Positions 1 to 11,926 of a DNA stretch of 64,000 nucleotides are shown piece by piece. The position numbers were made by a program, and so were the translations under genes. The notes under the pieces were generated by a model. The model was not told the origin of the DNA. It saw nothing but the letters and a program-made list of their open reading frames with translations, and did not search any database. Source of the stretch: Anthostomella pinea (taxonomy: Eukaryota; Ascomycota; Sordariomycetes; Xylariales; Xylariaceae). Location: assembly GCA_963556695.1 (NCBI GenBank), contig CAUWAG010000019.1, forward strand, positions 1,302,001-1,366,000. Reading direction: 5' to 3'. The number at the start of each line of letters is the position of its first letter. Positions within the stretch are counted from its first letter, which is position 1.

Positions 1-390
1 CGATGAAAACCGAAAACCGTGAGAGAGGTGATAATATTGAACTGAAGTGAATTGGGATTGAACATTGGAAGAGAGTTCCAATGACTCCCGTCTTTTCTCG
101 AGATTTTGGTGGGGATTCTGCGATGGTGGGGTTCAATGTTCCTTGCCGATCAGGTTCGCCACAGTGTCAATTACCCCGCGATTTGACAGCTCTAGCCTCA
201 ACCTCTCAGCCTCTCAGCCTCTCAGCCCGCCCTCTCAATCTTGGCCCCACGCGACGATCATCCCAGGCCTGCGACCCACCACAGCTTCTCCTACCTCTTA
301 TTCCATCCTGCAACAACAACATTAAACCTACCTCTTTCTCGCACCAGGTATCAGATATCTCTGGAAGCTGCAGCTCCAGTCTCTCCAGCT

Positions 391-1551
391 ATGAGTCGCA
401 TTGCGGTCAAAATGGATACCGATACCATCCCCGTTTCGGGCGTAGACGAGCTGGACAAGCACCTCGACGAGCTCATTGCCGACCCAACGCTGCCACCAAT
501 CGTGAAGCTCTTTGACGACGTTGAACTGCAGCTCACAGGCAAGTATAATTCAAATACTCTATACACATCTGGAGGTTGGCATACTGACTTTCCTGCCCTC
601 GAAGATGCGAACATTCTGCCCCTCATTCCGAGACTCCTGCCAAAGATCACCGAGATACTGCAGCAGTACCAACAAGACCCGGCTATCCTCTGCAGCCTTG
701 CGATCAAGCTCCTCGGTCCTCTCAACTTCACCCAGATCCTCTCCCTCGCTTCCGAAAATGCCATCATACAAGCTATGCGCTCTCCCGCCCCCTCAGCCAA
801 CATCCTTGCCATGACCGTCCTCGAGAAGGCCGCCAAATCACCAAGCGAAGCTGCCATCTTGGCCGCCATGAAGAACGTCGTCACCCACTTCCTGACCCAG
901 TGGCTGAGCGCACCCCAAGTCGAAGTCGGGGAGAAGGGATCCAAGGTCCTCGGCGATCTCTTGGACGTTGACTGTGATACACGGCCGCCTGACGGTGTAG
1001 CCGTGAGTGGGGTAGAGATCGCGGTACGAAGACCTGCTGGACAGGGTTTCATGTGGCGGAGGGTCTTCCATGACCGTGATGTCTACTGTCTGCTCCTGTC
1101 GCTTTGCAGCACCGGCTCGCACCAGGCTGCAGAAGGGGGCCAGACTGACCAGCAAGTCTCTCTAGCTCAGGGCCGCCTGCTCCGGATCCTGCCGCGTCTA
1201 GCAGCCCTGAACTTTGCCGCTTTGACACGAACTGACTTTCCCGAACTCAACCAACGCTACGCCAACTTTGAGGGCAACGGCGGACTTTTGCATTTTGCTG
1301 CCCTGCACATGATCGACGAGGAGGATCCATTGATGCACCTCACCCTTGTGGACTTCTTCGAAGCGCTGCTGAGTATCCAACGGGTCACACCCTTCTCCAC
1401 CTACAAGATGGACACTCTCAAGAAACTTATCAGGGACGCAACTACCCGAGATTCTGCCTTGAAGACGGCAATCACAAGCCTACCAGAACGAACGATACCC
1501 GAGGAGGCTGATGATCTGAGACAATTCATCAGAGAAGTTATGGCGCCATAA
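391..1551 (+). CDS. Hsm3/PSMD5-like 19S proteasome assembly chaperone
   Basis: HEAT-repeat-like helical protein resembling fungal proteins with an HSM3 N-terminal domain; yeast Hsm3 and mammalian S5b/PSMD5 chaperone assembly of the proteasome base ATPase ring. I recognise it from the N-terminal VDELDKHLDELIADPTLPP block, the FHDRDVY/LLRILPRLAALN block and the acidic C-terminus. Start chosen at 391 (MSRIAVKMDTD); 412 is an alternative and open frame continues upstream to 241. A 66 bp intron (539-604) is inferred: donor CAG|GCAAGT, branch ACTGAC, acceptor CGAAG. It is a multiple of three and free of stops, so unspliced reading also stays open, but splicing joins LQLT directly to DANILPLIPRLLPK, which reads as one helix. 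Spliced length is 364 aa, shorter than yeast Hsm3 (about 480). Family assignment is moderately sure. Confidence 0.75.
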   Translation: MSRIAVKMDTDTIPVSGVDELDKHLDELIADPTLPPIVKLFDDVELQLTGKYNSNTLYTSGGWHTDFPALEDANILPLIPRLLPKITEILQQYQQDPAILCSLAIKLLGPLNFTQILSLASENAIIQAMRSPAPSANILAMTVLEKAAKSPSEAAILAAMKNVVTHFLTQWLSAPQVEVGEKGSKVLGDLLDVDCDTRPPDGVAVSGVEIAVRRPAGQGFMWRRVFHDRDVYCLLLSLCSTGSHQAAEGGQTDQQVSLAQGRLLRILPRLAALNFAALTRTDFPELNQRYANFEGNGGLLHFAALHMIDEEDPLMHLTLVDFFEALLSIQRVTPFSTYKMDTLKKLIRDATTRDSALKTAITSLPERTIPEEADDLRQFIREVMAP

Positions 1552-3248
1552 GGGCGAATGGCTGTACAGCTTTTGAGTTTGACCCTTTTAAGGCGGCATG
1601 ATTCGGCTGCCAATTCCGTGAGATGGCACCGTTATTCAAGTCTTCGTCTTGCCGCGGGTTCCACCTTTACCCAACTCCTGGTGCCCAATATACACCGAGC
1701 CTGATCGCATCATCGTGGCTGCTACTGATACCCCTACATTAAATAGTTTTCGCGACTGAAGCAACCATGTCCGTGTCAGAATAGCTCGATTTTTGACATG
1801 CTGTGTGATACCCGAATGTTGTCGACTCGCAGTCCAACAAATCATCTCGATGCAGAAGCGCCACGTCAATGGCAATCCTTCGGCCCTTCATACTCCTTGG
1901 TCCGTCCATTGTTGTGCTCATGGCACAGTCGTGGTGTGATATCAGCCACGGCAACCCATTCCTGGAAACTCTATGTTTATGTCCTGTGTGTTGAGGAATG
2001 GTAGACGGTCGGTGTATCCCTTGACATTAGCCATAATGGCAACGTCCAGTCATGGCCTATGGGAGGTGGCCATCGAAAAGATTCCGTCCTCTCTAGACTT
2101 TCAATACAAAACTGGCCTCCCTTGCAACTTGCTAACGCGTAGGGCAATACCAGTGCGCCGGCGCAGTCTACGACGAGTGGTCTTTTGCTGCTCATGCATC
2201 TAGCTCGCCTTTCGAGACACGGTAGGTCGTAAATTAGGACCTGGTTTGCCCGTTGCAAGGCTGGGCGGGCGATGATGGCCGACTGGACATGGAGACAGAA
2301 AATCTTGGCCGTGTCGTATCGGCCACCTCGTAGCAGGTCGGGAACAGGTCAGGACACAAGGTGTTTTCGATCTTCACTCTAGTCTTCGTGAGTCAGGTAT
2401 TCAGCCAGTGGCTTCGCTCTCAGACGAGATCGGCAGCCGTCATGGTGTCGGACGGGTACTGGCAAAGGAAGGGCGCCAACGATAGCCACACCTTTATTTC
2501 GTTCGGCAACCAGTACATCTTCTTGAGAATCGGCCGAATGGCACTGCCGAGTATCGCCTGTCTAAAGGCGGCCGTCCACTCGGATCTGAAGAAGGCACTT
2601 GCCAGGCCAGTATGTATGTCTTCTTGCAGCTTGCATGGGCGTTAGCCACACGATGAACTATCAGAGACCTTCACTTCCATCTAATGAGATCTCATCGCGT
2701 CTTACCATGTGAAAGTAGCCCTCGAAGGTAAGATGAAGCCCCATTTCGGTGAAACCCTCCCAGGGACCCCCTTTACTGATGACCGCCGCAAGACCAGAAG
2801 CATGGCTCTCTTGTCTGATCCTTGCTCGGAGTCGTACAAGTTCTGTGGTTTGATGGCCTCGAGTCAACTATATGCGTTCCCTCCGCAGGGAGGTAATATC
2901 GGCATCAACTTACCTTGACCTTTTGCAGTAGACACTGCGCCGCACGCTTGTTGGCGATCAACCCTTGGCCGGATCATCGAGGGCACCCTTCAAGCTCGGT
3001 CACTTTGCATCAAGTAGACGACCCTGCCACCCTGCCTTTAAAGGACGCGTCACGCGAAGCCGCGGGAAACATGTCTATCAATTGCTCAACTTCTTCTGTT
3101 CCAATGCTATCCCATGATATGGTAGTAGTAATACCCGTGCTATAGTAACAGTACCGGTGATGGCTTCGTTTCTATTTTGGGCGACCCCGAGAAGATCGCA
3201 CAACTACCTATACACCCTTCCCTATCGAACCCTGAGCGCCCTGTTTTC
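1552..3248. other. Intergenic stretch, no gene recognised
   Basis: About 1.7 kb between two convergent genes. Only short unrelated reading frames occur on both strands, none with a family signature or convincing splice structure. No repeat or RNA gene was seen. Confidence 0.5.
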
Positions 3249-6200
3249 TCAGGTCTTTAGGGTCCTTGTACCCATTTCTCCATCCTCTTCCACGTGGTCC
3301 AGCTCCGATGTCGCGGCCGTCGGCGTCTCGAGAGCAGCCGTACTGCTGACGCTCTCTCGCCGACCACTCGCAGTCATGCCCTCGATTCCCAGTCCGACCT
3401 CACCCACTCTCCTCAGCACGGCTAGCAACGCAGTCCTCAACTCCGCACTGACCTCCTTGCCAAGCAGCTCGATGACCAAAGGGTAGAATGTTGGTACATG
3501 CTTAGCGAATTCCTTCTCCGGCCACGTTGAGTATCCTTCGAGCACATCGACAACGACGGGCCGCCACGCCACAATGTTACGCTGCTGCGAGTCCTCCTCG
3601 AGCGCCAGATATCCCTTGATCACATCCTTGCACAGCGGGACGAGAGCCTTTTCAACTTCGGGCCGACTCTCTGCACGCGATGCTGACGTATCACCAAACA
3701 TCCGGAACAGGATCTGGATGTATGTCGCTGCCGACCCACTCTCCTGCTTGAGCAGGTTGGGTGGCTGTTTCATGAATCCTTCTCGCCATAACCGCATGCG
3801 TAAGTCCTTATCTTCGTTGAAGCGCCTGGCAAAGAGGAACGACTTCTTCAGAAGCGCCATCAAGCGCAGTAGTTCCATAGAAGGAATCTGTGCGTATACT
3901 GCATCGTTGGAGAAGAGCTCGTTGACCGTCTCGATCATCAGTAACTGCAAGACACAACGAGAGATGATGCGGTTGAAGAAGCGCCGCCGGGCAGCCGTCA
4001 CAACCACGGGCTGCTGCTGCAGTGACGACGCAGGCTTGAAATCCTCCAGTTGACTTGACGCGGTGGTGCTCGTTGGTGTTCGAAGCGAGTCGTCCAACGT
4101 GGGCGTCTGAGGCGTGGTTATAGATGCTGTCTCGGCTGCAGAGCTACTGCCAATCTTGTCGGTAACATTGATTCTGAGCGAATTCTCGTCTGGTGTGGCC
4201 TCGCTTGTGGGCGTCAATGGCACCTCAAAACCAAGACCATTCGGTGGTGGTGGTGACAGAGCGGCAGGGGCGTTGATTGTGGCAGCAGAGAAGAGTTGAT
4301 ATGCTGTGGTCCTCTCGAACAACTCGCAGAAAGCTCCAACAATCTTTGACCAGTGGCCTTCGTCAAACTTTGTCACGTTCTGGAGAATGAGCTGCTGCAG
4401 ACAGTTGCTGCCAATCCGGGCTATAGTGTCGTTCTCTTGGCAAATGCAGAGAGCCAACAATTCAAGGAAGCGGTCCAGCATGTACTCCAGCGCATCGAAG
4501 TAGTGAGTAAAGAGGACGATCATGTTGCGGAGAGCTTGGATCATGGTGGTGGAAAGCCACACGGACAACTCCTCGTGGGTGAGGGCATTGGACATTTCTG
4601 GCCTTGACCGTAACACCATGAAGATTGGGTACAGCTGCTGCCTCCACAGTATGTCCCAAAAGTCTGGGGGGAAGTCGCCGCCATATCGCAAGAGAGCTTC
4701 AAAGAAGTAATTCAACGCGTTCGACCGTACTTCGAGATCCTCTCCGGTCATCAGCACGTCGTGGAAGGCGAACAATATCGGGAACCAGAACCCTTCCTCG
4801 AGTGATGTGCCACTTTGTTGCCTTGACAGCGTTTCTTGCGACTTTGAACTGTTGGCAGCCGCATTAGTGGTTGACGCCAGCGGGCATTCCGGTGTCTTGA
4901 GCATCCGAGGTATGATGGACTTCAAGGTCTCCATTGCTTGCAGACTCTTCTTCTGAAACTTGATGTTCTTGGAGAACTCGGTGAGGCAGACAACGAGGTC
5001 CGTGAATGCACCCTGGGAAATCACAACGCCGAAACGCGTCTTGTAGACAAATACGACGTTTTCGTATGCCAGGTTGACAATGGCCTCGTTGGGATCCCGT
5101 GCCGCAACAGTGAAGACACCAAACATGGTTCGCCAACCGGATCGAATATTCTCCCCTCGAGCTTGTATCATCTGGATCAGACACCTCAGAGCCATGTCTT
5201 TGACAGTAAGGTTGTTGGAGTTCGCGATGACGTGTTCAAAGGGCTTCAAGAAGTCTTTCTGGAACTTAAAGCCGGGAAGCTCCTCGATTTCCATGAAGCG
5301 CATCGACAGCTGCCGCAGTGAGTCGAGAGCAAAGTAGACGATTGCCGTATTGGCATGACACCCCACCTTGTTGAAGTGCTCGCCCAAAACAGCCCAGATG
5401 TTGGTCCATTCAAAACGTACTCGCGTCATGTTGTAGTAACTGATCTCCACAATCTTTTGCAAGCTGTATGTTCGGGGAGAGTCGTTGGAGCCTGACACTT
5501 TGATCTCGTCCCAGCTGACCTCGGTGAGAGCCTTGGCGAAGTGGACGATGGCTTCACCGTTGAGGTGCGCTGTGTTGCTGAAGATGCGGTCGACGCTCTT
5601 GATCACTTCGTCCGACCGGCTTTCCAGCGCAATCTCCATAGAGAAACCTCTCGCACCTGGATTCGACCTGTTTGAGCGGCGCGCGGAGGCTGTAGACTTT
5701 CGGGATTCGTTCGGACTAGTCCTCCCTGTTGGCATGAAGCGCGCTTTTGACACGTCGGGAATGGATCCCTCGTCAACGCCGCCTGTGATCAGCTGCAGTC
5801 GATCGAGCTGGCTGATACACATGAGGATATCTTTCCAAGAGTCTTTCAGGTAGGTGCCTTCTGTCTGGCCCAGCTCCAAAATCACTCTCAACGCCTCAAC
5901 ATTCTTGGCCAGTATTGCCTGAGGATTGTTGAGGTTCGTGATGTTCTTCAGAGAGGACACGAACGCTTCTCGCGGAGTGGCTAGATCAAACAAGCACGCG
6001 ATCTTGGTGGCCTGCTTCATCCCTTCCAGGCATACCTTGTTGACCTCCAGGTTCTGTGCCTTCTGCATCTGACTGGACAGGGCAGAAAAGAATGACATCC
6101 ATGTCACATCGAACATTGGGCCAACATGTTTAAAAGAGGTTGCCGGGATGAATTTGATCCCGGCTCTGGCAGCATTCTTTCGCTGGTTCTTGAATAGGTT

Positions 6201-8896
6201 CTTGAAGAGTTGCTCGGAACGCAGAGATATTTCTTCGGACTGTTGCACGTATGCTTCGCGTTGGAGATCTCTGCCGACGTTCGAGAGTGCTTGACCAAGC
6301 CCGGCAGCAAAGCTAGTTGACTGTACAGGCACAGTACCCGCGAGGGCTGCGGCCTGCCGCTCGCTGGTGAGTACGATTTCGTTGCCAGCAATCTCGTCGT
6401 ATATCTCGAGCAGGTATTCCGGCGGCAGATCGGCATTATCGTTGATCCCTCCGTTGTTCTTGATGAAGTCTTCCTTGCTCATGCGTCTGGCAATTTTGCT
6501 GCTATGCAAGTCGGTGTTCAACATGATGACCGAATAGGCAAGAACATAGGCAGTGTCGGCATTTGCAAAGGCATTTGGATTGCCCATGACATATCGATTA
6601 GCGAACTTCAACATGAAGCGATCAATCTTCTGGGCTTCGCCAGGCAGACGGAAGGACTGCAAAAATTGTCGCAGAGCATCGACAAAGCGCCTCCGGCTGA
6701 AATCCATGGTGTCGACAAAGGCATGCATGATTTCGATGTTCTTCGGCTCACCCTCACCGAGGTACTCGCCGATCTGGGCCTTGTCAAGACGATCGTCAGA
6801 GATGAAAAACTTCGCTATGTCCTCAGGGCTATCTGTGGGGATGAACCCTGACTGGAGTAGGAGCTTGATTCCCTTCTTCGGCTTGAAGTTGAATTGCCGG
6901 ATGGCATTGGAGAGGGCTGTCTTTCGTGCTTTCTCTCTCTCCAATTGGGCTGGATCGTCGTCCATAATAGGAGTAGAAGGAGGGATCGGAGTGTCTAGGC
7001 GTGAATTGCTATCGGCGACAGATGGCTCGATGGATTCGCGAATGTCATCTGCAGACGCTCGAATGTCGCCATCTTGAGCTGCACCATTTATATCAGGGCG
7101 CCCAGCAACGGACCAGTTGACAAGGGATCGCAAGGCCTCGACCAGCGATTCCAAAGCGGACCGCTTCATAACGTACTCCTTGGGTATCTCGGGCTCGGGC
7201 TCACTAAAGGGAACGATATCCCTCACGTTGAGAGGCGGGGGCAGCATGCCCTTCAACTGCCATTCCGAGCTATTGTTCGGGTTGGAGTTTTTCTCCTCGA
7301 AAAGCTGCTCCTGAGCTGCAGTGACTGCAACAGGAGTTATTGCAAGTCTTGAGAGATCCTCAATGATGGTTTGGAAGATGTTGTCGACATGCGAATCGCA
7401 GTCGTAATTCAGATACATCTCGACCAATCCTCGGGGATCACCACAAAACCGGGTCAGAATGTTGACAAAATAGAGCTTCTGGGACGGAGGTGCGGTCCGT
7501 CGAGCCAACAGGGCTAGATATATCTCATTGAGAAAGACTTCTATCTCTTTCTGTGATGTCCACGTTAGGCAATATGAGACATGGAATGCATTATAGAACT
7601 CACCTTGAAGGGCGCTCGCATGAATCTCAGCATCAGCCAGAAAATCTCGCAGCACACCTCGAAAACCTTGTCCACGGAACTAGCCCCATTCCTCGTGATG
7701 CTAAGACAAAGGTAGAATTTGATGGCCTGAAGAAAGCTCGTCGGTTCATTGCTCTTGGTGTTGGTAATAGTACAGAAGGGTGAAGTGAAAATGTGGATGT
7801 GGTTATTCAAAAGGGTGCGAATTAGGTGTAGTGATATGAGCTTGGAGCGCATGTGTTGACCTCGATGGTCGTATAGTTGGTCTGGAGGGAGGACCTTGGT
7901 GGATAGGTTGCAGAAGGAGCGGAAGACAAGGTAGGCATCTCTGATGTAGACCTCATCCTCGGCCTCGAGAGAGTCTACGGCTTCTTCTGCTTCGGTCGGT
8001 GGCATCGTCTGTCCCGATACGCTCCCGGATACGCTCCCTTCCTTCTTCTTCCCGGTCTTCAACTGTGTCACCATGGTTGGGCCGTCTCCCATGTTCGAAT
8101 CATCGAAGCTCTTCCGGTTCTCGAGGTCCTTCAGGGTCAACTTGCCGACTCCATCGTTCGTAGACTCGGACGGGGTGGTCTCGGATACTTCTTCGGTGGA
8201 CGCACCATCTGGCGACTCGTCATCGTCGGGGGCTGCTCCATTCCCGTTGGCCAGGGATTCGGCCTGGTCAAAGGTGCCATCACTGGAACTGTGCTTGAGC
8301 TTCTCCAGGTCCATGCGAGCTTCTTTCATGTGTAACCTCGTCCGCACGCGCTCGAATACCATGCCGACCATCTGTGTCAGAGTGCCCTGGGCGGCTTGCT
8401 GATTCTCGGTGCTCCGCGACAACAAGAAGACATTGTAGACCTGGCGCACAGCCTTGAGCAAGCCGGCGCCATGAACAACGATCTTGTCGTTCAAAATGGC
8501 AGCCAATAGGGCCTGGACGATGTGGCGCTGAACATCGACGGGTGTGGTCTCTCCTTGAAAGCAGTCACATATGGTGTCGATGGCGCGATCTATTATGGGG
8601 GCTCGCTCGGTCCCATCCTCCTCGGCTGCGCCATTCGTGGCATGGACGGAGAAGTAGGACGAGGATATGAGCTTCTGTATGGAGTCGAGAGCGGTGTTGA
8701 TCAATTGGCTGCTGCCGCTCTTTGTGGCGAGCTGTAAAGGCGCAAAGACGACGTTGGGCTCGGGCAGTTGGGAGCCCCCTTCCTTAATGGCCTTGACAGC
8801 CTTCTCGGCGAGTTCGGCGAGCTGCTTGTTCCTCTGAGCCTCCTTGGACGCGGCGATGCCCTCGAGAGAGGAGACCACGAAGACTAGAGAGCTCAT
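3249..8896 (-). CDS. SEC7: Sec7, large Arf guanine-nucleotide exchange factor (trans-Golgi)
   Basis: Activates Arf1-type GTPases at the Golgi/trans-Golgi network. Two exons, 8896-7604 and 7550-3249, give 1864 aa. The 53 bp intron (7603-7551) has donor GTGAGT, branch CTAAC and acceptor CAG, and restores the HUS-box reading FKKEIEVFLNEIYLALL. Order: N-terminal DCB region (from MSSLVFVVSSLEGIAASKEAQ), HUS domain around residues 430-480, then the catalytic Sec7 domain around 630-830 with the glutamic-finger loop FRLPGEAQKIDR and the helix VLAYSVIMLNTDLH, followed by long HDS helical repeats and a low-complexity C-terminus. Start 8896 is preferred because homologous proteins begin at MSSL; the frame runs upstream to 9061. 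Length fits fungal Sec7 (1800-2000 aa). No lesions seen. Confidence 0.95.
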
Positions 8897-10285
8897 GGTG
8901 GCCGAGGGTAGGGAGCGGCAACATGTGCCATTCGGGAGGGCCGGTACGGATCGATGGTAAGCTTGCGCAGATGCGATGCGTACAGTGCCGTGGGTTTGCT
9001 GGTCGTGGCGCTCTCCTGTGCAGAGAAAGAGACAACTGCGAATGAATGGGCGAAGCACCAAGCGTGATGCCGACAGGTCGGGTTATTGCAGAGTCCAATA
9101 TGGCCACGTTCCTATTGTAGACGCGAGGCTGGGTCGAATTATTATTTTAATTGATGACAGACTATCCCGTCTGCCCGTCCATCTCCAATGGATCCAACTG
9201 AACCCTTGCGAGGCCTGCGCTGCCCGTGCAATGCCAAGCCACAATCTTCCCGACAAGCCGACATCCATTGAGCACCGCCACAACTCAGCGTGTGGCTTGA
9301 CCTGCAATATGTCCTCTCCACAGCAAAGACCTGACACGGAGCTCATTCAACCTTTCTCTCCGTCCCCTTCACCATCTCAGACTGGAGCTAATGCCCTCGT
9401 CAAACCAAGCAGCCAGGCCCGTCGCGTTTTCACAGTTGACATGATAATAACATTGAATGGTTTGCATGTCAGCTTGGGGATCTGGTTGTCAATCAGAAGC
9501 TCTCACAAGAGTCTCAGGGGAAGTTTTGGACCAATTACCAACAGATCGCAGTACGGATTCAGTTGGGGAGGTCCATTTTCCTATGGATTCCGATACAGGA
9601 CTTCTACTAGTTCTGGCAATCGGCCGTGTAAGACGGAGCCAGGGAGCCCGTCCAGGTGGCCTATCTGGTCTACCTAACTGTCAATAATCGATGAGAAGAA
9701 CAACGATGGTAAATGCAATGAAAGCTGAAGTTGTATCATAATACGTCTACAACTCGTAGAGTCTTGAAGTTGGACAATTACTGTAAGTGATGGTGTTCAG
9801 GTTGATAGGAGGTAGGCCTCAACGTCTTGTAATCTTGGGGCAAAGCCACAGGTGCAGGCCGCTTTGGTAGGTACACTTTGGGTGGTCCACGATAATATCC
9901 CGCCGCCAATTGGATTCATGCAGGTGCCATGTTGAGCGCCCGATACTTTTTTTCCTTCCTCACCTAATCGCGCTTGCTCTTCCATCCTCACCTCCGACAG
10001 CCCGCCAGCAAGCACCCAAGCTCCAGCTCCAGCTCCAGCTCCGACCCAATTGACTCGGCCAGCATCTCCAGCCGCTGGCAATCAATCTGGTCGTCTGCCC
10101 TGTGACACTCGAACCCGTCCCTTCCTTCGGTCTTCCGTCTCTCCGTCGCTCTGTCGCCGCCAGCTAGCGTCTCACCCGTCCTCCTTTTCCTCCGACGAAG
10201 CCATCGCCAGCTTTTCCCGGGAGCGAAAGAGCTATTTTCGACACACCCACCACCACTCCCGACCTAAACCACCACCGCAGTCAAA
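8897..10285. promoter_or_regulatory. Divergent intergenic region between SEC7 and the E2 gene
   Basis: 1.4 kb between two head-to-head housekeeping genes, so it holds both promoters and 5' leaders. The side next to the E2 start (about 9950-10285) is C/T-rich with a short GCTCCA-type repeat at about 10019-10045, as is common for fungal leaders. No defined operator was identified. Confidence 0.5.
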
Positions 10286-11728
10286 ATGTTCGGCGCCGTG
10301 TTAAGAAGGCAAGGGCAGGGCCTGTTGCGCACTTCCGCCCTCCGATCCGGCTTCGCGCCTCTCGCCAGATACTATGCATCCTACCCGCCGCATACCGTCA
10401 TCAAGATGCCCGCCCTGTCGCCGACCATGACCGCCGGAAACATTGGTGCGTGGCAGAAGAAGGCCGGAGACGCCATTGCTCCTGGTGACGTCCTGGTCGA
10501 GATCGAGACCGACAAGGCCCAGATGGACTTTGAGTTCCAAGAGGAGGGTGTCATTGCTAAGCTTCTGAAGGATGGCGGCGCGAAGGACGTCCCTGTTGGC
10601 AACGTGCGTGACTCTACCACCATCACTACAGGTCCCCGACCCTATGCTGACTATTCACTCTAGCCCATTGCCGTCCTCGTCGAAGAGGGCACCGACGTTT
10701 CCGCCTTTGAGTCTTTCAGCCTCGACGATGCTGGTGGTGAAGCCGCTCCTCCCGCGCCCAAGGAAGAGAAGAAGTCAGAGTCGTCCGAATCCGACTCCGC
10801 CCCTACCCCTGCTCCTCAGTCGGAAGCCACCGAGTATGAGTCCGAGGGCAGGCTCGAGACCGCACTCGACCGAGAGCCCAACATGAGCCTAGCTGCCAGG
10901 CGGCTGGCACGGGAGAAGGGTGTTGCCATCTCCAGCCTGAAGGGCAGCGGTCCCGGCGGCAAGATCACCGAGGACGACGTCAAGAAGGCTTCCACCGGCT
11001 CAGCTCCTGGTCCTGTCTCTGCCGCCGCCGCCTACGTAGACACGCCCCTATCGAACATGCGCAAGACCATTGCCAAGCGCCTGCAAGAGTCTACCCAGAA
11101 CAACCCGCACTTCTTCGTCAGCAGCAAGATCTCGGTCAGCAAGCTGTTGAAGCTGCGACAGGCCCTGAACAGCTCCGCCGACGGCCAGTACAAGCTCTCC
11201 GTGAACGACTTCCTGATCAAGGCTATGGGTGTTGCTTGCAAGAAGGTCCCCGCCGCCAATTCGTCATGGCAGGGTGACTCTATCCGCCAGTTCAACAGCG
11301 TCGACGTCTCGGTCGCTGTCGCCACCCCTAACGGTCTGATCACCCCTATTGTCACCGGCGTTGAGGGTCGCGGCCTGGAGTCTATCTCCAACAAGGTCAA
11401 GGAGCTTGCCAAGAAGGCCCGCGATAACAAGCTCAAGCCCGAGGAATACCAGGGAGGCACCATCTCCATCTCCAACATGGGCATGAACGCTGCTGTCGAC
11501 AATTTCACCGCCGTCATTAACCCCCCGCAAGCTGCTATCCTGGCCGTCGGTACCTCCAAGAAGGTTGCCATCCCCGTCGAGGGCGAGGAGGGCGCGGCGA
11601 TCGAGTGGGACGACCAGATCACTGTCACGGGAAGCTTCGATCACAAGGTCGTCGACGGAGCTGTTGGTGCTGAATGGATCAAGGAGTTTAAGAAGGCCAT
11701 CGAGAACCCTCTTGAGCTGCTACTATGA
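10286..11728 (+). CDS. LAT1: Dihydrolipoyllysine acetyltransferase, E2 of pyruvate dehydrogenase (mitochondrial)
   Basis: Transfers acetyl groups from the lipoyl arm to CoA and forms the core of the mitochondrial pyruvate dehydrogenase complex. Exons 10286-10603 and 10664-11728 encode 460 aa; the 60 bp intron (donor GTGCGT, branch GCTGAC, acceptor CTAG) interrupts the lipoyl domain at [14 protein letters not shown]. Residues 1-30 form a basic presequence ending in RYYAS. The lipoyl domain follows (about 35-110, lipoyl Lys in [12 protein letters not shown]), then an Ala/Pro/Ser/Glu linker, the E1/E3-binding domain (about 172-210, [13 protein letters not shown]) and the catalytic domain with the active-site motif DHKVVDG near the C-terminus. 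Length matches fungal E2 (about 460 aa). The short upstream tract TCAAAATG fits a strong start. Confidence 0.95.
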
Positions 11729-11926
11729 ATGGAATACCAAGGGGCGTCAGGGCATGCGTGATAGTTCCATAGACAAGGGATGGGTCCGTTTGTAGCATTA
11801 TGCCATGAATTCGCTGTATTAATAAATATCATCAAGACAATTGTCAGGTTGTAGCATGACTGTTGCGCACACTTCTACGAGCTGACACTGCTCAAAGACA
11901 GCATTGGGAGAAGGACATTGGGTCTC

